Positions 27,983-38,992 of a DNA stretch of 64,000 bases are shown here, piece after piece. How positions within the stretch are numbered: the stretch's first letter is position 1; the number at the start of each line of letters is the position of its first letter. The DNA comes from Mojavia pulchra JT2-VF2 (GTDB lineage Bacteria > Cyanobacteriota > Cyanobacteriia > Cyanobacteriales > Nostocaceae), in the NCBI GenBank assembly GCA_019359325.1, contig JAHHHN010000003.1:62001-126000 (forward strand), read 5' to 3'. The notes below the pieces were generated by a model, which was not told where the DNA came from, did not search any database, and was given only the letters and a program-made list of their open reading frames with translations. The position numbers and the translations under genes were made by a program.

Positions 27983-28282
27983 ATGTCAGTTTATGTAGGT
28001 AATCTTTCTTACGAAGTTACAGAAGATAGCTTGAATGCTGTGTTTGCAGAATATGGTTCTGTCAAGCGGGTTCAGCTACCTACTGACCGTGAAACAGGTC
28101 GTGTACGCGGCTTTGGTTTTGTAGAAATGGGTACAGATGCTGAAGAAACAGCAGCCATTGAAGCTCTTGATGGTGCTGAGTGGATGGGGCGTGGCCTGAA
28201 AGTGAATAAAGCTAAACCCAGGGAAGAAAGAAGTTCCTTTGGTGGTAATCGAGGAAATAACAACTTCAACAACCGCTATTAA
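27983..28282 (+). CDS. RNA-binding protein, single RRM (cyanobacterial Rbp family)
   Basis: A 99-aa protein with one RNA recognition motif: RNP2 VYVGNLS (3-9) and RNP1 RGFGFVEM (43-50). The tail after residue 80 is short, glycine- and asparagine-rich (FGGNRGNNNFNNRY). Cyanobacterial Rbp proteins of this type often rise at low temperature and act as RNA chaperones. It begins a + strand run followed by a PII-like protein and a thioredoxin, but a strong terminator sits directly behind it (28342-28370). Confidence 0.93.
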   Translation: MSVYVGNLSYEVTEDSLNAVFAEYGSVKRVQLPTDRETGRVRGFGFVEMGTDAEETAAIEALDGAEWMGRGLKVNKAKPREERSSFGGNRGNNNFNNRY

Positions 28283-28341
28283 GCTTGGTAAATTTAGCTC
28301 TTTTAATCCATTAATCTAGCAAATTAATTTTATTTAGCAGT

Positions 28342-28370
28342 GGCTCAGGCAAGAATGCTTGAGCCTTTTT
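28342..28370 (+). terminator. Intrinsic terminator of the RRM gene
   Basis: GGCTCAGGCA (28342-28351) pairs with TGCTTGAGCC (28356-28365), ten pairs including one G-U, with tetraloop AGAA, then TTTTT (28366-28370). Confidence 0.88.
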
Positions 28371-28439
28371 GATACAACATTTGGGCTGTGGATAAAAACT
28401 TCAGCTTTCAAAACCAAAAACCATTCTCTGGAATTCTTT

Positions 28440-28745
28440 ATGACGAACTTAGCTTTTCCTACCCAACCTGCCGTTCTGATTACTATCATTGGTGAGACAG
28501 TACTCAAAGACCGTATAGTTAAGCTACTAAAAAGCCACGATGTCAGCGGTTACACCATTAGTCAAGTACAAGGTGAGGGTGGACATGGAAGACGCTTGTC
28601 AGACTTAGCAGGCTACAACACTAACATTGAAATTAAGACTCTTGTTTCACTAGAAGTATCTGATTCTATCTTTTGGGCACTGAAAGAGGAGCAGGGCAAG
28701 CACGCTTTAATCGCCTTTCGACACAATGTAGAAGCCTTTTATTAA
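28440..28745 (+). CDS. PII-like signalling protein
   Basis: A 101-aa protein from the ATG at 28440; the frame is open further up but the PII fold begins here. It follows the ferredoxin-like PII layout: strand AVLITIIGETVLKDRIVKLL, helix, GYTISQVQGEGGHGRRL at the place of the T-loop, then NIEIKTLVSLEVSDSIFWAL and the C-terminal HALIAFRHNVEAFY. It lacks the canonical GlnB YRGAE(Y) uridylylated T-loop and the long C-loop, so it is closer to SbtB/CutA-like PII proteins than to GlnB. No bicarbonate transporter gene (sbtA) is adjacent. Ligand and partner unknown. Confidence 0.65.
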   Translation: MTNLAFPTQPAVLITIIGETVLKDRIVKLLKSHDVSGYTISQVQGEGGHGRRLSDLAGYNTNIEIKTLVSLEVSDSIFWALKEEQGKHALIAFRHNVEAFY

Positions 28746-28849
28746 TTAAGCCTTTTTCATCAGTTTAAAACGAAATTCTGAATTTTGGTTGGTTATATTG
28801 TCCAAAATTCGTTCTATTGTAGTTTTAGTTTAATCATCAGGAAATAAAA

Positions 28850-29182
28850 ATGTCTACTAACACTGGCTTAGTTGCTTATGTTGAAGAAAGCGAATTTGAC
28901 ACTATTTTAAGTGAAGAAAAAGTTGTTGTTGTTGACTTTACTGCTACGTGGTGCGGCCCTTGTCGCTTGGTCAGTCCGCTAATGGATCAACTCGCTGAAG
29001 AATACAAAGGTCGCGCCAAGGTCATCAAAGTAGACGTTGATAACAACAAGCCGATTTTCAAAAAATTTGGGCTTCGCAGTATTCCAGCAGTTTTAATATT
29101 CAAAGATGGTGAGTTATCAGAAAGCATTATCGGGCTTTCTCCTTATGAGCAGTTCAGCAGTGCCGTTAGTAAGCTTCTCTAG
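28850..29182 (+). CDS. Thioredoxin
   Basis: 110-aa thioredoxin with the canonical dithiol WCGPC at residues 34-38 (Cys35 and Cys38), the buried Asp in VVVVDFTATW and the cis-Pro in RSIPAVLIFKDG. It is a cytoplasmic disulfide reductase. It is not obviously of the m-, x- or y-type of chloroplast lineages from the sequence alone. It has its own spacer from the PII-like gene (about 100 bp) and may share transcription with it. Confidence 0.95.
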   Translation: MSTNTGLVAYVEESEFDTILSEEKVVVVDFTATWCGPCRLVSPLMDQLAEEYKGRAKVIKVDVDNNKPIFKKFGLRSIPAVLIFKDGELSESIIGLSPYEQFSSAVSKLL

Positions 29183-29564
29183 CTTGTTTTAGGCAGTGGT
29201 AGGATATGGTTCTAGATTTCATACTTGCTATAACAAGCCCTTTCAAGGTGGGTAAAAATCTTGTAAAAAAATTCCTTTTTAATTACTTACCTTTGTGTCC
29301 TCTGTATCTTTGTGGTTAAATAAATTATTTTTTAACCGCAGAGGCACAGAGAGGAAAGCGAAGATTTTTGAGTCGCCTTAAAAGGGTTACTCACTCTAAC
29401 TTACGCATTGACAGGAAAGACAATAAGTGCGGCAAGGCAAAGTACGGATTGCAATGCCGCATAAAAATACGCAATGTACCTGTTCACCATCGCTGGTTAA
29501 AAAATTAAGGGGATGTGGGGAAAATGTTTCTAAACATCTCTCCGCATCCCCTTATGTGTACTTT
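29183..29564. other. Convergent spacer between thioredoxin and phosphoketolase
   Basis: It holds a G/A-rich stretch at 29330-29360 (ACCGCAGAGGCACAGAGAGG, a common cyanobacterial repeat wording) and the xfp terminator at 29498-29553. No gene was recognised. Confidence 0.5.
29498..29553 (-). terminator. Intrinsic terminator of xfp
   Basis: On the minus strand AAGGGGATG (29553-29545) pairs with CATCCCCTT (29515-29507), followed by a T-rich run AATTTTTTAA (29506-29498). It is immediately after the phosphoketolase stop. Confidence 0.75.
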
Positions 29565-31946
29565 TTAGTAAGGCCACTTCCAGTCACGAATCTCCGGCAT
29601 ATCTTCGCCGTACTTCTCAATGTAATGTTTGTGTTCGATTAGCTTATGTTGCAATTTTTGTTTGACATAAGCCGCTTTATATCCTAATTTTGGCACGCGG
29701 TCAATTACGTCCATGACGAGGTGAAAGCGGTCAAGATCGTTGAGGACGACCATATCAAAGGGAGTAGTGGTGGTTCCTTCTTCCTTGAAGCCGCGCACAT
29801 GCAAGTTGTGATGGTTGGTGTGGCGATAAGCTAGGCGATGAATTAACCAAGGATAGCCATGAAAAGCAAAGATGATCGGTTTATCGGTGGTGAAAATCGT
29901 GTCGAAGTCTTTGCTGCTTAAACCGTGAGGATGCTCAGTTTTTGGTTGTAGCGTCATTAAATCGACTACGTTGACCACCCGCACTTTTAACTCTGGGAAG
30001 TGCTGGCGTAGGATATCCACAGCAGCCAAAGTTTCTAATGTGGGAATATCCCCGGCGCAAGCCATCACTACATCTGGTTCGCTACCTTGATCATTGCTTG
30101 CCCATTCCCAAATGCCAAGGCCTTTAGTGCAGTGCTTAATCGCAGCATCCATGTCGAGGTATTGCAATGCTGGTTGCTTCCCGGCAACGATGACGTTGAC
30201 ATAGTGTCGGCTTCTCAGGCAATGGTCAGTTACCGACAGCAGTGTGTTGGCATCGGGGGGGAGATATACGCGAACAATTTCTGATTTTTTGTTAGCTACA
30301 AGGTCAATAAAACCAGGGTCTTGGTGAGAAAAACCGTTGTGGTCTTGTCGCCAAACGTGGGAGGTAAGCAGGTAGTTGAGGGAAGCGATGGGTCTGCGCC
30401 AGGGAATGTCAAGGGTAGTTTTCAGCCACTTAGCGTGCTGGTTGAACATGGAGTCTACTATGTGGATGAATGCCTCATAGCAGGAGAAAAAGCCATGACG
30501 CCCCGTGAGCAGGTAACCTTCTAACCATCCTTGGCAGGTAGTTTCACTGAGAATTTCCATCACCCGACCATTGGAGGATAGGTGTTCGTCCTCTGGGAGA
30601 ATTTGAGAATTCCAAGTCCGGTCTGTGACTTCAAATACTGCATCTAGACGGTTCGATTGGGTTTCATCGGGGCCGAAAATGCGGAAGTTGCGGCTTTCGA
30701 GGTTAAGTCGCATGACATCTCGCAGGAATTTCGCCATCACCTTGGTAGCTTCGGCTTCTACCATGCCTGGTTGGGGGATATCTACGGCATAGTTTTGGAA
30801 ATCAGGCATCTTCAAGTCGCGCAGCAGGACACCGCCGTTGGTATGGGGATTGTCGCCCATACGCCGATGTCCTTTGGGAGCAAGTTCTGCTAGTTCTGGA
30901 ATCAGCTTGCCGTTAGCGTCAAACAGTTCCTCTGGCTTGTAACTTTTTAACCAATCTTCCAGTAATTTTAGATGTTCTGGCTTTTTAGCAATTTCGCCAA
31001 AGGGAACTTGATGCGATCGCCAAAAATCTTCTGTTTTTTTCCCATCTACATCCTTGGGGCCTGTCCAACCTTTCGGGGTTCTTAGAATAATCATCGGCCA
31101 CCGGGGACGTTGAGTGAAACCATGTACCCTAGCTTCCCTCTGGATGCTTTGAATTTCTGCGATCGCTTGGTCTAAAGTTGCCGCCATCTGCTGATGCACA
31201 TCCGCAGGTTCAGAACCTTCCACAAAGTAAGGTTTGTAACCATAGCCTACAAATAAGCTCTCTAACTCCTCATGGCTCAACCGTGATAGCACAGTTGGGT
31301 TGGCAATTTTATACCCATTGAGGTGCAAAATGGGGAGTACCGCACCATCATACACAGGATTGATAAACTTGTTGGAGTGCCAGCTAGTGGCTAAAGCTCC
31401 GGTTTCGGCTTCGCCGTCGCCTACAACAGCAGCGACAATCAAATCAGGGTTGTCGAAAGCCGCACCGTAGGCGTGAACAAGAGCATAACCAAGTTCACCG
31501 CCTTCATGAATAGAACCAGGAGTTTCTGGCGCAGCGTGGCTAGGAATACCGCCAGGGAAAGAGAATTGTTTGAAAAGTTTCCTCATGCCCTCTGCATCTT
31601 GAGAGATGTTGGAGTAGTATTCGCTGTAAGTACCTTCGAGGTAGGTATTAGCGACGAGCCCAGGGCCGCCATGACCGGGGCCAGCTATATAAATCGTGTT
31701 TAAATCAAACTTTTTGATTACCCGATTTAAATGCACGTAGATAAAGTTCAAACCTGGTGTTGTTCCCCAGTGACCTAAGAGTCTTGGTTTAACGTGTTCT
31801 AGCTTCAGCGGTTCTCTTAGCAGTGGATTGTCGAGGAGATATATTTGTCCTACTGAAAGGTAGTTGGCTGCTCGCCAGTAGGCGTTTATTTTACGCAATT
31901 CTTCATCTGTTAAAGGCTTTGATTGGGTCGGAGTTGCTAAAGTCAT
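29565..31946 (-). CDS. xfp: Phosphoketolase (xylulose-5-P / fructose-6-P)
   Basis: Thiamine-diphosphate enzyme that cleaves xylulose-5-phosphate or fructose-6-phosphate to acetyl phosphate plus a shorter sugar phosphate, giving cyanobacteria a carbon-saving route to acetyl units. It is 793 aa, full length. Seen: [40 protein letters not shown], the ThDP-binding [20 protein letters not shown], and C-terminal [20 protein letters not shown]. No acetate kinase gene is next to it in the window. Confidence 0.96.
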   Translation of the reverse strand: MTLATPTQSKPLTDEELRKINAYWRAANYLSVGQIYLLDNPLLREPLKLEHVKPRLLGHWGTTPGLNFIYVHLNRVIKKFDLNTIYIAGPGHGGPGLVANTYLEGTYSEYYSNISQDAEGMRKLFKQFSFPGGIPSHAAPETPGSIHEGGELGYALVHAYGAAFDNPDLIVAAVVGDGEAETGALATSWHSNKFINPVYDGAVLPILHLNGYKIANPTVLSRLSHEELESLFVGYGYKPYFVEGSEPADVHQQMAATLDQAIAEIQSIQREARVHGFTQRPRWPMIILRTPKGWTGPKDVDGKKTEDFWRSHQVPFGEIAKKPEHLKLLEDWLKSYKPEELFDANGKLIPELAELAPKGHRRMGDNPHTNGGVLLRDLKMPDFQNYAVDIPQPGMVEAEATKVMAKFLRDVMRLNLESRNFRIFGPDETQSNRLDAVFEVTDRTWNSQILPEDEHLSSNGRVMEILSETTCQGWLEGYLLTGRHGFFSCYEAFIHIVDSMFNQHAKWLKTTLDIPWRRPIASLNYLLTSHVWRQDHNGFSHQDPGFIDLVANKKSEIVRVYLPPDANTLLSVTDHCLRSRHYVNVIVAGKQPALQYLDMDAAIKHCTKGLGIWEWASNDQGSEPDVVMACAGDIPTLETLAAVDILRQHFPELKVRVVNVVDLMTLQPKTEHPHGLSSKDFDTIFTTDKPIIFAFHGYPWLIHRLAYRHTNHHNLHVRGFKEEGTTTTPFDMVVLNDLDRFHLVMDVIDRVPKLGYKAAYVKQKLQHKLIEHKHYIEKYGEDMPEIRDWKWPY

Positions 31947-32812
31947 CTCAAAACTCCATTACAAGAATGTTTTTGACGAATTCATTAGTATGCAAGTGTA
32001 CTTGCCAACAAGATGAGCGTCATCTTACTAATGATGAAATTTCTTAGACTGATATTAAAACAGCTGAGATTATTAGTCTTTCACTACGCCTGTTTGCTTG
32101 AATCTAAAATCAATCTAAAGCAATACATTATGAGGAATTCTTTGAAAATCTACCAGACTTAACGCGATTGCAGTTAATTTTTAAGCTTCTTTTTAAGATT
32201 AAATTTAGATAAATTTGAAATTAATAGATAAACTTATTGCAGATATAAAGAAAATTTTTTATAAAATTAAAACTTATTTCTTTTGACAGATGCTAATTTC
32301 GATATTGGCAAGGACGCAAGTAATATACAGCGGATTTCAAGTTAGTGAAGTACGCTATTAATTCTCAAAGCTAGGTATCAAGTCTGTTGTAATTCAGAAT
32401 TCAGAATTATGGTGTCACGAAGCTGCAAATTATTATATGTTATCAGCCAAGCCCAAGATACTTTCTCTATAAGAATCTGGTTTGAATTTTGAAAAAATTT
32501 CGTACACTTGAAGCTTAATTGTAGGGCATTGCCCACATATCATGGATTTGGTGGACATTGCCCTACGTGTATTTCTATGTATATTTCAAAAATTTAGATC
32601 TGAATCCTATATAATTTAAAATTAGTTTTTCATAATAATAGAAACAATCTGTTAAATACTAAATCAAAAATTGAAATCAGAAGTTTGGTTGACCAGAAGA
32701 CTGGATTTGCAACAAAGTTTAAAAAATCTTTCTAGTTGACTCGTTTGCTGTGTGGGCTAGGGAGATAGTGTCTTTATAGGTTTAAACCTCTAATTGGCTG
32801 GAATGCTGAATT
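31947..32812. other. 866-bp divergent spacer
   Basis: Gene-free region between divergent xfp and the CBS-PAS kinase. It has an ATTCAGA short repeat near 32389-32408 and an imperfect palindrome at 32521-32566. The rest is AT-rich. No ORF is credible, and promoter motifs were not clear enough to call. Confidence 0.5.
32521..32566. repeat. Imperfect palindrome
   Basis: GTAGGGCATTGCCCAC and GTGGACATTGCCCTAC are inverted with 14 of 16 positions pairing, around a 14-nt loop. It may form a long RNA hairpin or be a small MITE remnant. Confidence 0.6.
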
Positions 32813-35800
32813 ATGCAGCCCCCTTATCTCATTGATTTACCTGCTCTGGATCAGGTGATGCAATATTCTGTTTTGACTGTGGCACCTGATACCCTTGTCA
32901 TCGATGTAATTGCTTTAATGAGTGAGCTAAAAGGTAGTGGTTGTATTTTAACTAATGCAGAAACTTCATCTGATTTGAGCTTGCCTAGCCAAGGTCAAAA
33001 TAGTTGTGCCTTGGTAGTTCAGGGGTCGTGCTTGGTAGGAATATTTACAGAGCAGGATGTAGTAAGGCTGACCGTTTTAGGGACAGATTTCTCCAGCGTG
33101 AAAATTTCTCAGGTAATGCAGCAGCAGGTAATTACTCTCACAGCCTCTGATGGACAAAATGCCCTCACAGCCTTAGCGCTCATGCGCCAGCATCAGATTT
33201 GTCACCTTCCTGTGGTGAATGAGCAGAATCAATTAGTGGGGCTAATCACCCAAGACAGGATTTATCAGGTCATTGAGTCATTACAGCAAAGGCTAGAAGA
33301 TTTAAGCCAGATCAATCAGCAACTACAGCAAGAGTTAGAAAAGCTAGTTGAACAACGCACGGCTGATGCCCAGATAAATACTGATTCGCAACAGAAACTT
33401 GACAGTTGCAAGCAATCAGAAGAACAGATTGCTTTTCAAGCATCTCTGCTCAACCAGGTTCGTAATGCAGTCATAGCAACGGATCTGGAAGGCAAAGTTA
33501 TTTACTGGAATAAGTTTGCTGAGGAACTTTATCAGCTTACCTTAGAAGATATGGGTAGATCCATTCTGGAAGTCACGGTTCCTATTAAACATCAGGAAAT
33601 CGCTCAACAGATTATGGTGAGCATTCAAGCAACTGGCGCATGGGAAGGAGAGTTTGAGGTGCAACGACGAGATGGTACTATCTTCCCAGCCCATGTGGTT
33701 AATACACTAGTGCGAGATCAAGCTGGGCAAGCTTTTGGTATAGTAGGAGTCAGCACGGATATCAGCGAACAGCAAGCTGCGCTCCGCGATCGCAAACAGG
33801 CAGAGAAAGCGCTACGGGAAAGTGAGCAACGCTTGCAGGCAATTTTAGATAATACAGCCGCAGTCATCTATGCCAAAGATTTCCAAGGTCGTTACATTTT
33901 GGTCAACTCTCAATACGAAAGACTCACTCACTTAACAAGTGAGCAAGTCAAAGGCAAAACGGACTATGATATTTTTCCATACGAGGCCGCCGAGGTTTTT
34001 TGGCAAAACGATCGTCGCATCTTTACTGCTCTAACTCCCATAGAGTTTGAAGAACAAGTACCACTTGATGATGGGTTGCACACTTATCTAGCCATCAAGT
34101 TTCCTTTGTATGATGCACATGGTAAGCCGTATGCGATTTGTGGAATTTCAACAGATATTACCGAGCGTAAAAAGACAACCGAAGCTCTACGTCAAAGCGA
34201 AGCCACACTCCGCAGTTTCTTTAATAGTACCTCGATGATGATGGGAATCGTCGAGTTGATCGATGAAGATATACGAATCGTGACTTGTAATCCAGCCACA
34301 GCCAACTTCTATGGTGTAACTCCAGAAGCATTGCAGCAAATACTGGTCAGTGAAATGGGGATACCTGAGCAATATCAGAGTGAATGGCGTAATCACTACC
34401 TGGAAGCTCAACGAACTCAAGCTCCAGTTCACTTTGAACATATTCAAGAATCTCCTCAAGGTCAACGATGGTTTTTCGCCACAGTCTGCACCATTTCCGA
34501 ACACTTTGGTGAACATCCCAGATTTGCGTTTGTGATTGAAGATATTACCAAACGCAAGCAGGCAGAACAGAAAATAGCTGAACAAGCTGCCTTGATCGAT
34601 ATCACCACTGATGCGATATTTGTCCGCGATCTGGACAGCCACATTCTATTTTGGAACCGAGGGGCTGAAAATTTATATGGCTGGACGACAGAAGAAATTC
34701 TGGGAAAAAAAGCATACGACCTATTCTGCAAACCAGCATCATCTCAATTTAAAGACTTTTTAAAAGTGGTTGTTGAGCAAGGCTTTTGGCAAGGTGAACT
34801 AGAGCAGATTACTAAAACAGGTAAAAACATCATCGTTGCTAGCCGCTGCACTCTCGTGCAAGATGAAGCAGGACAACCCCAATCGCTCTTGGTGGTTAAC
34901 ACCGATATCACAGAGAAGAAACAACTAGAGAAGCAGTTTTACCGCGCTCAACGACTGGAAAGCGTGGGAACACTGGCAAGTGGTATCGCCCACGATCTCA
35001 ACAATGTTTTTGGCCCTATCCTAATGATTGCTCAATTGCTACCGTTAAGATTGCGAAATGCTGATGCAAAAACTCAAGAACTTTTGAAAACGTTGGAAGA
35101 TAGCTCTAAACGTGGATCTGCATTAGTCAAACAAATTTTAACCTTTGCCCGTGGCACAGAAGGAAAATGCCTTCCCTTGCAACCGAGACATGTGCTTTTA
35201 GAAGTCGCACAAGTCATCAAACAGACATTTCCTAAATCTATTGAAATCTGCACTGAAATTTCTGCAAAGACACTGTGGTTAGTTAAAGCCGATCCTACTC
35301 AACTGCATCAGGTTTTAATGAACCTTGCAGTCAATGCTCGTGATGCCATGCCTAATGGTGGCATACTGACAATCTCTGCTGAAAATCGTTTTATTGATCA
35401 AACTTATGCCCGGATGCACCTTGAAGCCAATGAAGGACGCTATGTCGTCATTACTGTCTCAGATACTGGTACGGGTATTCCTCCAGAAATCTTAGATCGG
35501 ATTTTCGATCCTTTTTTTACAACCAAAGAAGTTGGTCAAGGTACAGGTCTAGGACTGTCAACAGTTTTAGGTATTATCAAAAACCATAGTGGTTTTTTGC
35601 AAGTTTTGAGCGAGGTAGACAAAGGTACTCAATTTCAGGTGTACTTGCCGAGTGCAGAAGAAACAGCAATCGAAGCAACCGCCGAAGAAGAAATGCTCGA
35701 AGGTAACGGCGAGTTGATTTTGATTGTGGATGATGAAACAATAGTGCAACAAATTACCAAGTTAACACTGGAGAATTATAACTATAAAACTTTGTCGGCT

Positions 35801-36076
35801 AATAATGGCATTGAAGCGATCGCCCTTTATGCCCAGCAGCAAAACGAAATCAGCGTAGTATTGATGGATCTCATGATGCCTACTATGGATGGGTTAACCA
35901 CTATCCGTACCTTGAAGAGATTGAATCCACAAGTAAAAATTATTGCTAGTAGTGGATTGCCTACTCACAGCCAGCAAGCTTTGTTGCTGGGAGCCAAGGC
36001 ATTTTTGTTAAAGCCCTACACGGCGCAGGATTTATTGCATACTTTATCAGAATTGATTGTCACGACTGATCGTTAG
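32813..36076 (+). CDS. Hybrid sensor kinase: CBS pair, multiple PAS, HisKA/HATPase, receiver
   Basis: A 1087-aa soluble kinase. Order: a CBS pair (about 10-160), a coiled coil (160-200), four PAS/PAC modules (about 205-320, 330-450, 460-590, 590-710; PAC ends [41 protein letters not shown]), HisKA with His727 in [13 protein letters not shown], HATPase (N-box [37 protein letters not shown]), and a C-terminal receiver with Asp1019 ([11 protein letters not shown]) and Lys in [11 protein letters not shown] domains usually bind adenine nucleotides, so energy status may be one input (inference). The H-box HDLNN is of the NtrB-like class. Confidence 0.93.
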   Translation: MQPPYLIDLPALDQVMQYSVLTVAPDTLVIDVIALMSELKGSGCILTNAETSSDLSLPSQGQNSCALVVQGSCLVGIFTEQDVVRLTVLGTDFSSVKISQVMQQQVITLTASDGQNALTALALMRQHQICHLPVVNEQNQLVGLITQDRIYQVIESLQQRLEDLSQINQQLQQELEKLVEQRTADAQINTDSQQKLDSCKQSEEQIAFQASLLNQVRNAVIATDLEGKVIYWNKFAEELYQLTLEDMGRSILEVTVPIKHQEIAQQIMVSIQATGAWEGEFEVQRRDGTIFPAHVVNTLVRDQAGQAFGIVGVSTDISEQQAALRDRKQAEKALRESEQRLQAILDNTAAVIYAKDFQGRYILVNSQYERLTHLTSEQVKGKTDYDIFPYEAAEVFWQNDRRIFTALTPIEFEEQVPLDDGLHTYLAIKFPLYDAHGKPYAICGISTDITERKKTTEALRQSEATLRSFFNSTSMMMGIVELIDEDIRIVTCNPATANFYGVTPEALQQILVSEMGIPEQYQSEWRNHYLEAQRTQAPVHFEHIQESPQGQRWFFATVCTISEHFGEHPRFAFVIEDITKRKQAEQKIAEQAALIDITTDAIFVRDLDSHILFWNRGAENLYGWTTEEILGKKAYDLFCKPASSQFKDFLKVVVEQGFWQGELEQITKTGKNIIVASRCTLVQDEAGQPQSLLVVNTDITEKKQLEKQFYRAQRLESVGTLASGIAHDLNNVFGPILMIAQLLPLRLRNADAKTQELLKTLEDSSKRGSALVKQILTFARGTEGKCLPLQPRHVLLEVAQVIKQTFPKSIEICTEISAKTLWLVKADPTQLHQVLMNLAVNARDAMPNGGILTISAENRFIDQTYARMHLEANEGRYVVITVSDTGTGIPPEILDRIFDPFFTTKEVGQGTGLGLSTVLGIIKNHSGFLQVLSEVDKGTQFQVYLPSAEETAIEATAEEEMLEGNGELILIVDDETIVQQITKLTLENYNYKTLSANNGIEAIALYAQQQNEISVVLMDLMMPTMDGLTTIRTLKRLNPQVKIIASSGLPTHSQQALLLGAKAFLLKPYTAQDLLHTLSELIVTTDR

Positions 36077-36363
36077 AAGACAGAAGGCAGAAGGCAGGGG
36101 ATAAGGGAACTGGGGACTGGGGACTGAGAAGCAGAGGGGCAGGGAGCAGGTGAAGCAGTGACGGGTACGCAGGGGGTTTCCACGCCACTTGCTACAACGC
36201 GGGAAACCCGCGCAACGCAGTGGCTCCCCATGAGCAACTGCTGCTCGCGTAGCGTATCCGTAGGATTCACCCGAAGGGGAGCAGGGCAGATAGCAACTCA
36301 GCACTCACAACTTTGCACTCAGCACTTTGCTATATCTGAAAATTGCTGTAAATTACGCTTGTC
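36077..36363. repeat. Repeat-rich spacer, 5' part
   Basis: STRR units (GGGAACTGGGGACTGGGGAC, 36107-36126) are followed by GC-rich dispersed repeat wording (GCAGGGGGTTTCCACGCCAC, TCGCGTAGCGTATCCGTAGG) and a CTCAGCACTCACAACT-type stretch (36297-36330) that also appears near 61489-61512. Frames open across it on both strands are not genes. Confidence 0.6.
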
Positions 36364-36470
36364 ATACCAAGTTGCAATCAAAAGTAGCAACTGTCATTGC
36401 GAGCGAAACAAAGTGGAGCGAAGCAATCTCCCCTAACGAAAGATGACTACAACAGAACGCAACTTGGTAT
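36364..36470. mobile_element. MITE-like element 3 (107 bp)
   Basis: Perfect 12-bp terminal inverted repeats ATACCAAGTTGC (36364-36375) and GCAACTTGGTAT (36459-36470). The interior core is GTCATTGCGAGCGAAACAAA, then GTGGAGCGAAGCAATCTC, related to the cores at 17512 and 19070. No transposase. Confidence 0.7.
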
Positions 36471-36654
36471 CATAACCAACGTCGTTCGTGTCACAAGCAA
36501 CGCCGTTCTTGTGGTTATAGTTACAGCAATTTTTACTCAGTGCAATTGGGCAAAGCCTACGGTTGAAGGTGATCGCTTTTCTTCGTAGGCTGGATTGAGG
36601 AACAAAACCCAAAATTAAATAGCCGCGATCTCATCGTTGAAGCCAACCAAAAAC

Positions 36655-37320
36655 TTAATCATTGATTTCCAATAATCCAGGCGGTGGCATAATTTCAATC
36701 CGACCGGCTTGTATATCTACCACAGGCGCGATCGCTTCGACAAACGGAATTAAAACTTTCTTTTGTTTTTTATTACCAGCAAATGCCGGGTGTAATTCCA
36801 CTTCTAATAAATCATTGCCAGCGGGGATTATATCTACAACTGTGCCAACAAGTTCACCCGATGCCTGCAAAAAGACTTCCAAGCCAATCAAATCCGGGAC
36901 ATAATATTCATCTTCTGCCAATTGGGGGCGATCGCTTGCTGGAACCATTAACTTAGAACCACGCAAATCTTCTGCTTGGTTGCGATTTTCTACACCCGCT
37001 AACTTGATCGCATACAAATTTTTACCTTCGATGTAACGCCCTACCAATAATTCGATAGGTTGCGGTTCTGTTTCGCCAGGACGTAGCAACCAGCGTTTTC
37101 CCGGCACTTCAAATCGTTCGGGAAAGTCCGAATTAGGATACACGCGCAACTCTCCAGCTAACCCTTGAGCTGCAACAATTTTACCAATGTCGAGCCAATC
37201 ATCGGTATTGGATACTGGGGATTGGGGATTAGGGATTGGGCGTTTTTCAATTTCCCCCTGCTCCCCTCCACCTCTGCTCCCCATCTTTTTCTTCGCGTCC
37301 TTCGCGCCTTTGCGGTTCAT
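36655..37320 (-). CDS. rimM: Ribosome maturation factor RimM with repeat-derived N-terminus
   Basis: RimM helps assemble the 30S head by binding ribosomal protein S19. The conserved part runs from [20 protein letters not shown] through [20 protein letters not shown] and the PRC-barrel [20 protein letters not shown], ending [13 protein letters not shown]. It is preceded by about 40 residues that look non-native: [19 protein letters not shown], then [12 protein letters not shown], which is translated heptamer repeat. Possible starts are GTG 37326, ATG 37320 and ATG 37284; every one includes at least some repeat-coded residues. It lies directly after avtA (7-bp gap), probably in the same transcript. 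Confidence 0.9.
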   Translation of the reverse strand: MNRKGAKDAKKKMGSRGGGEQGEIEKRPIPNPQSPVSNTDDWLDIGKIVAAQGLAGELRVYPNSDFPERFEVPGKRWLLRPGETEPQPIELLVGRYIEGKNLYAIKLAGVENRNQAEDLRGSKLMVPASDRPQLAEDEYYVPDLIGLEVFLQASGELVGTVVDIIPAGNDLLEVELHPAFAGNKKQKKVLIPFVEAIAPVVDIQAGRIEIMPPPGLLEIND

Positions 37321-37333
37321 TCCCACTACCTAA

Positions 37334-38617
37334 CTAAGCGCTAACAACTGCACGCTGATAAACTTGTTCAGCCACCTTTGCTAAACGTCGCATACCAGTA
37401 ACCAGTTCCTCATCGCTACCTGTGAGGCTGATGCGTAAGCATTGGTGCTTGTGCTGCCACTCATCCTTTAAACCAGGGAAGAAGGTACTACCAGGAACAA
37501 CAATTACACCCACTTGCTTGAGTTCTTGGTAGAATTCCCAATCGGTAATTGGTAGATCCTCTAACCACAACCAAGCGAAGATTGCGCCTTCACCTCGATG
37601 CAAGAACCAAGGTAAATCCTTCGGCATGGATGCATCTAAAGTGTTTTCTAGAACACTGAACTTGTTTTGATAAAATGGGCGAATAACTTGCTCGGCAATT
37701 TCGGCTAAAGCACCAGAGTTGATAGCACGAGCTGCGATCGCTTGTCCATAACGCGATGAATGCAGACTAGCATTTGTTTGGAACGATTCTAAAACTTGAA
37801 TCATCCGTTCATTACCAATAGCAATGCCAATCCGTTCTCCTGGTAACCCTGCCTTAGATAAGCTTGTGCAATGAAGAATATTTTCTCCAAATATCAGCGA
37901 CATATCAGTAAAGTTGAGCGCTGGGAAGGGAGGAGCATATGCCGAATCTATTAAAACTGGCACATCATAAGGTGCGGCCAGGGCGGCAATTTTTCTTACT
38001 TCTTCATCAGTAAGAACATTACCTGTAGGGTTACAAGGACGAGAGAATAGAACACAACCTGTATTTTCTGTAATTGATAGTTGACTAAAATCAGGGCGAT
38101 ATTTAAATCTGTGGTTAGCTGTATCAATATCTAGGGCTGGTTTATAAGCAGTTAAGGCTTCTGGAACTAAGCAGATACCGCCATAACCAGTGTAGTCAGG
38201 ACTTAGAGGCAGAACAATCTGCTTCAGTTCACCAGTATTAGTGTAGCCACCGAAGGCATTGACAGCGTAGAAGTAGAGAGTTTGGCTACCGGGGGTAACT
38301 AAGATATTGCGTTCAGTTAAGTTTAATCCGTACCGCCGATTAAAATCATTAGCGATCGCTTCAATAAAAGGTGCATAACCTTGGCTAGACCCGTAACGGC
38401 AAACCACTTCACCATATTCTGAGCTAGCAAGTAATTCTGCTGTACAATCCCGCCATAACCGCTCTACCGCTGGCAAAATTAAAGGATTGCCCGCACTCAA
38501 ATTAATCAATTCCTGCCCTGCACCAGATTGCAATGTTTCAACAATGTCCTTCATAATTGCTCGAACGCCAGTCAGGTTGGACATTTGAGCGCCGAATTTA
38601 GTAAGGGCAGGATTCAT
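37334..38617 (-). CDS. avtA: Valine--pyruvate transaminase
   Basis: PLP-dependent class I/II aminotransferase. The ATG at 38617 gives 427 aa beginning MNPALTKFGAQMSNLTGVR; the longer frame adds 29 residues without conservation. Seen: INLSAGNPLILPAVERLW, CRYGSSQGYAPFIEAIANDF, VTPGSQTLYFYAVNAF, RPCNPTGNVLTDEEV, and the PLP-lysine region HCTSLSKAGLPGERIG. AvtA transfers amino groups between alanine and 2-ketoisovalerate; the substrate call follows the close AvtA-like signature. It is followed 7 bp later by rimM on the same strand. Confidence 0.9.
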   Translation of the reverse strand: MNPALTKFGAQMSNLTGVRAIMKDIVETLQSGAGQELINLSAGNPLILPAVERLWRDCTAELLASSEYGEVVCRYGSSQGYAPFIEAIANDFNRRYGLNLTERNILVTPGSQTLYFYAVNAFGGYTNTGELKQIVLPLSPDYTGYGGICLVPEALTAYKPALDIDTANHRFKYRPDFSQLSITENTGCVLFSRPCNPTGNVLTDEEVRKIAALAAPYDVPVLIDSAYAPPFPALNFTDMSLIFGENILHCTSLSKAGLPGERIGIAIGNERMIQVLESFQTNASLHSSRYGQAIAARAINSGALAEIAEQVIRPFYQNKFSVLENTLDASMPKDLPWFLHRGEGAIFAWLWLEDLPITDWEFYQELKQVGVIVVPGSTFFPGLKDEWQHKHQCLRISLTGSDEELVTGMRRLAKVAEQVYQRAVVSA

Positions 38618-38992
38618 AGGTTTTGAAAAAATAGATTCATCAAGGTGTGGACAAATTCTTATTAAAGGAGGGTTACTGCTAGCACAAAGTTTACGTCGTT
38701 GCAAAACAGATGTTGCTACCCTTAACCAATCTAACTAAAGAATGATATTTTAACAAAGTCACAATATCACAATATATTGCTGGAGAAGATATTATGGATT
38801 GATCCAAAAGTGTATCATGCACATCATACCTATCAGCCTATAGTTATTAAAGTCAGAAGCTCTGGTTATGTATTCTTCCCTAACAAGAATGCAAAAAGAT
38901 TGCAAAAAAGTTACAAAAAATTTCTTCAGCCACTCCCCGATCTAAACTCAGATCAGCCCATTAAGGAAAATTTATCTAGGAGAAGCTCAAGC
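38618..38992. other. Divergent spacer, avtA / formaldehyde dehydrogenase
   Basis: About 375 bp between start codons. It contains the AGGAGA Shine-Dalgarno of the dehydrogenase (38978-38984) and an ATATTGTGATATTGTGA-like inverted stretch (38755-38775). No gene was recognised. Confidence 0.45.

Noticed and set aside
36077-36588. Several frames of 60-90 residues on both strands
   Set aside because: They are coded by STRR, GC-rich dispersed repeats and a MITE-like element; no conserved domain.
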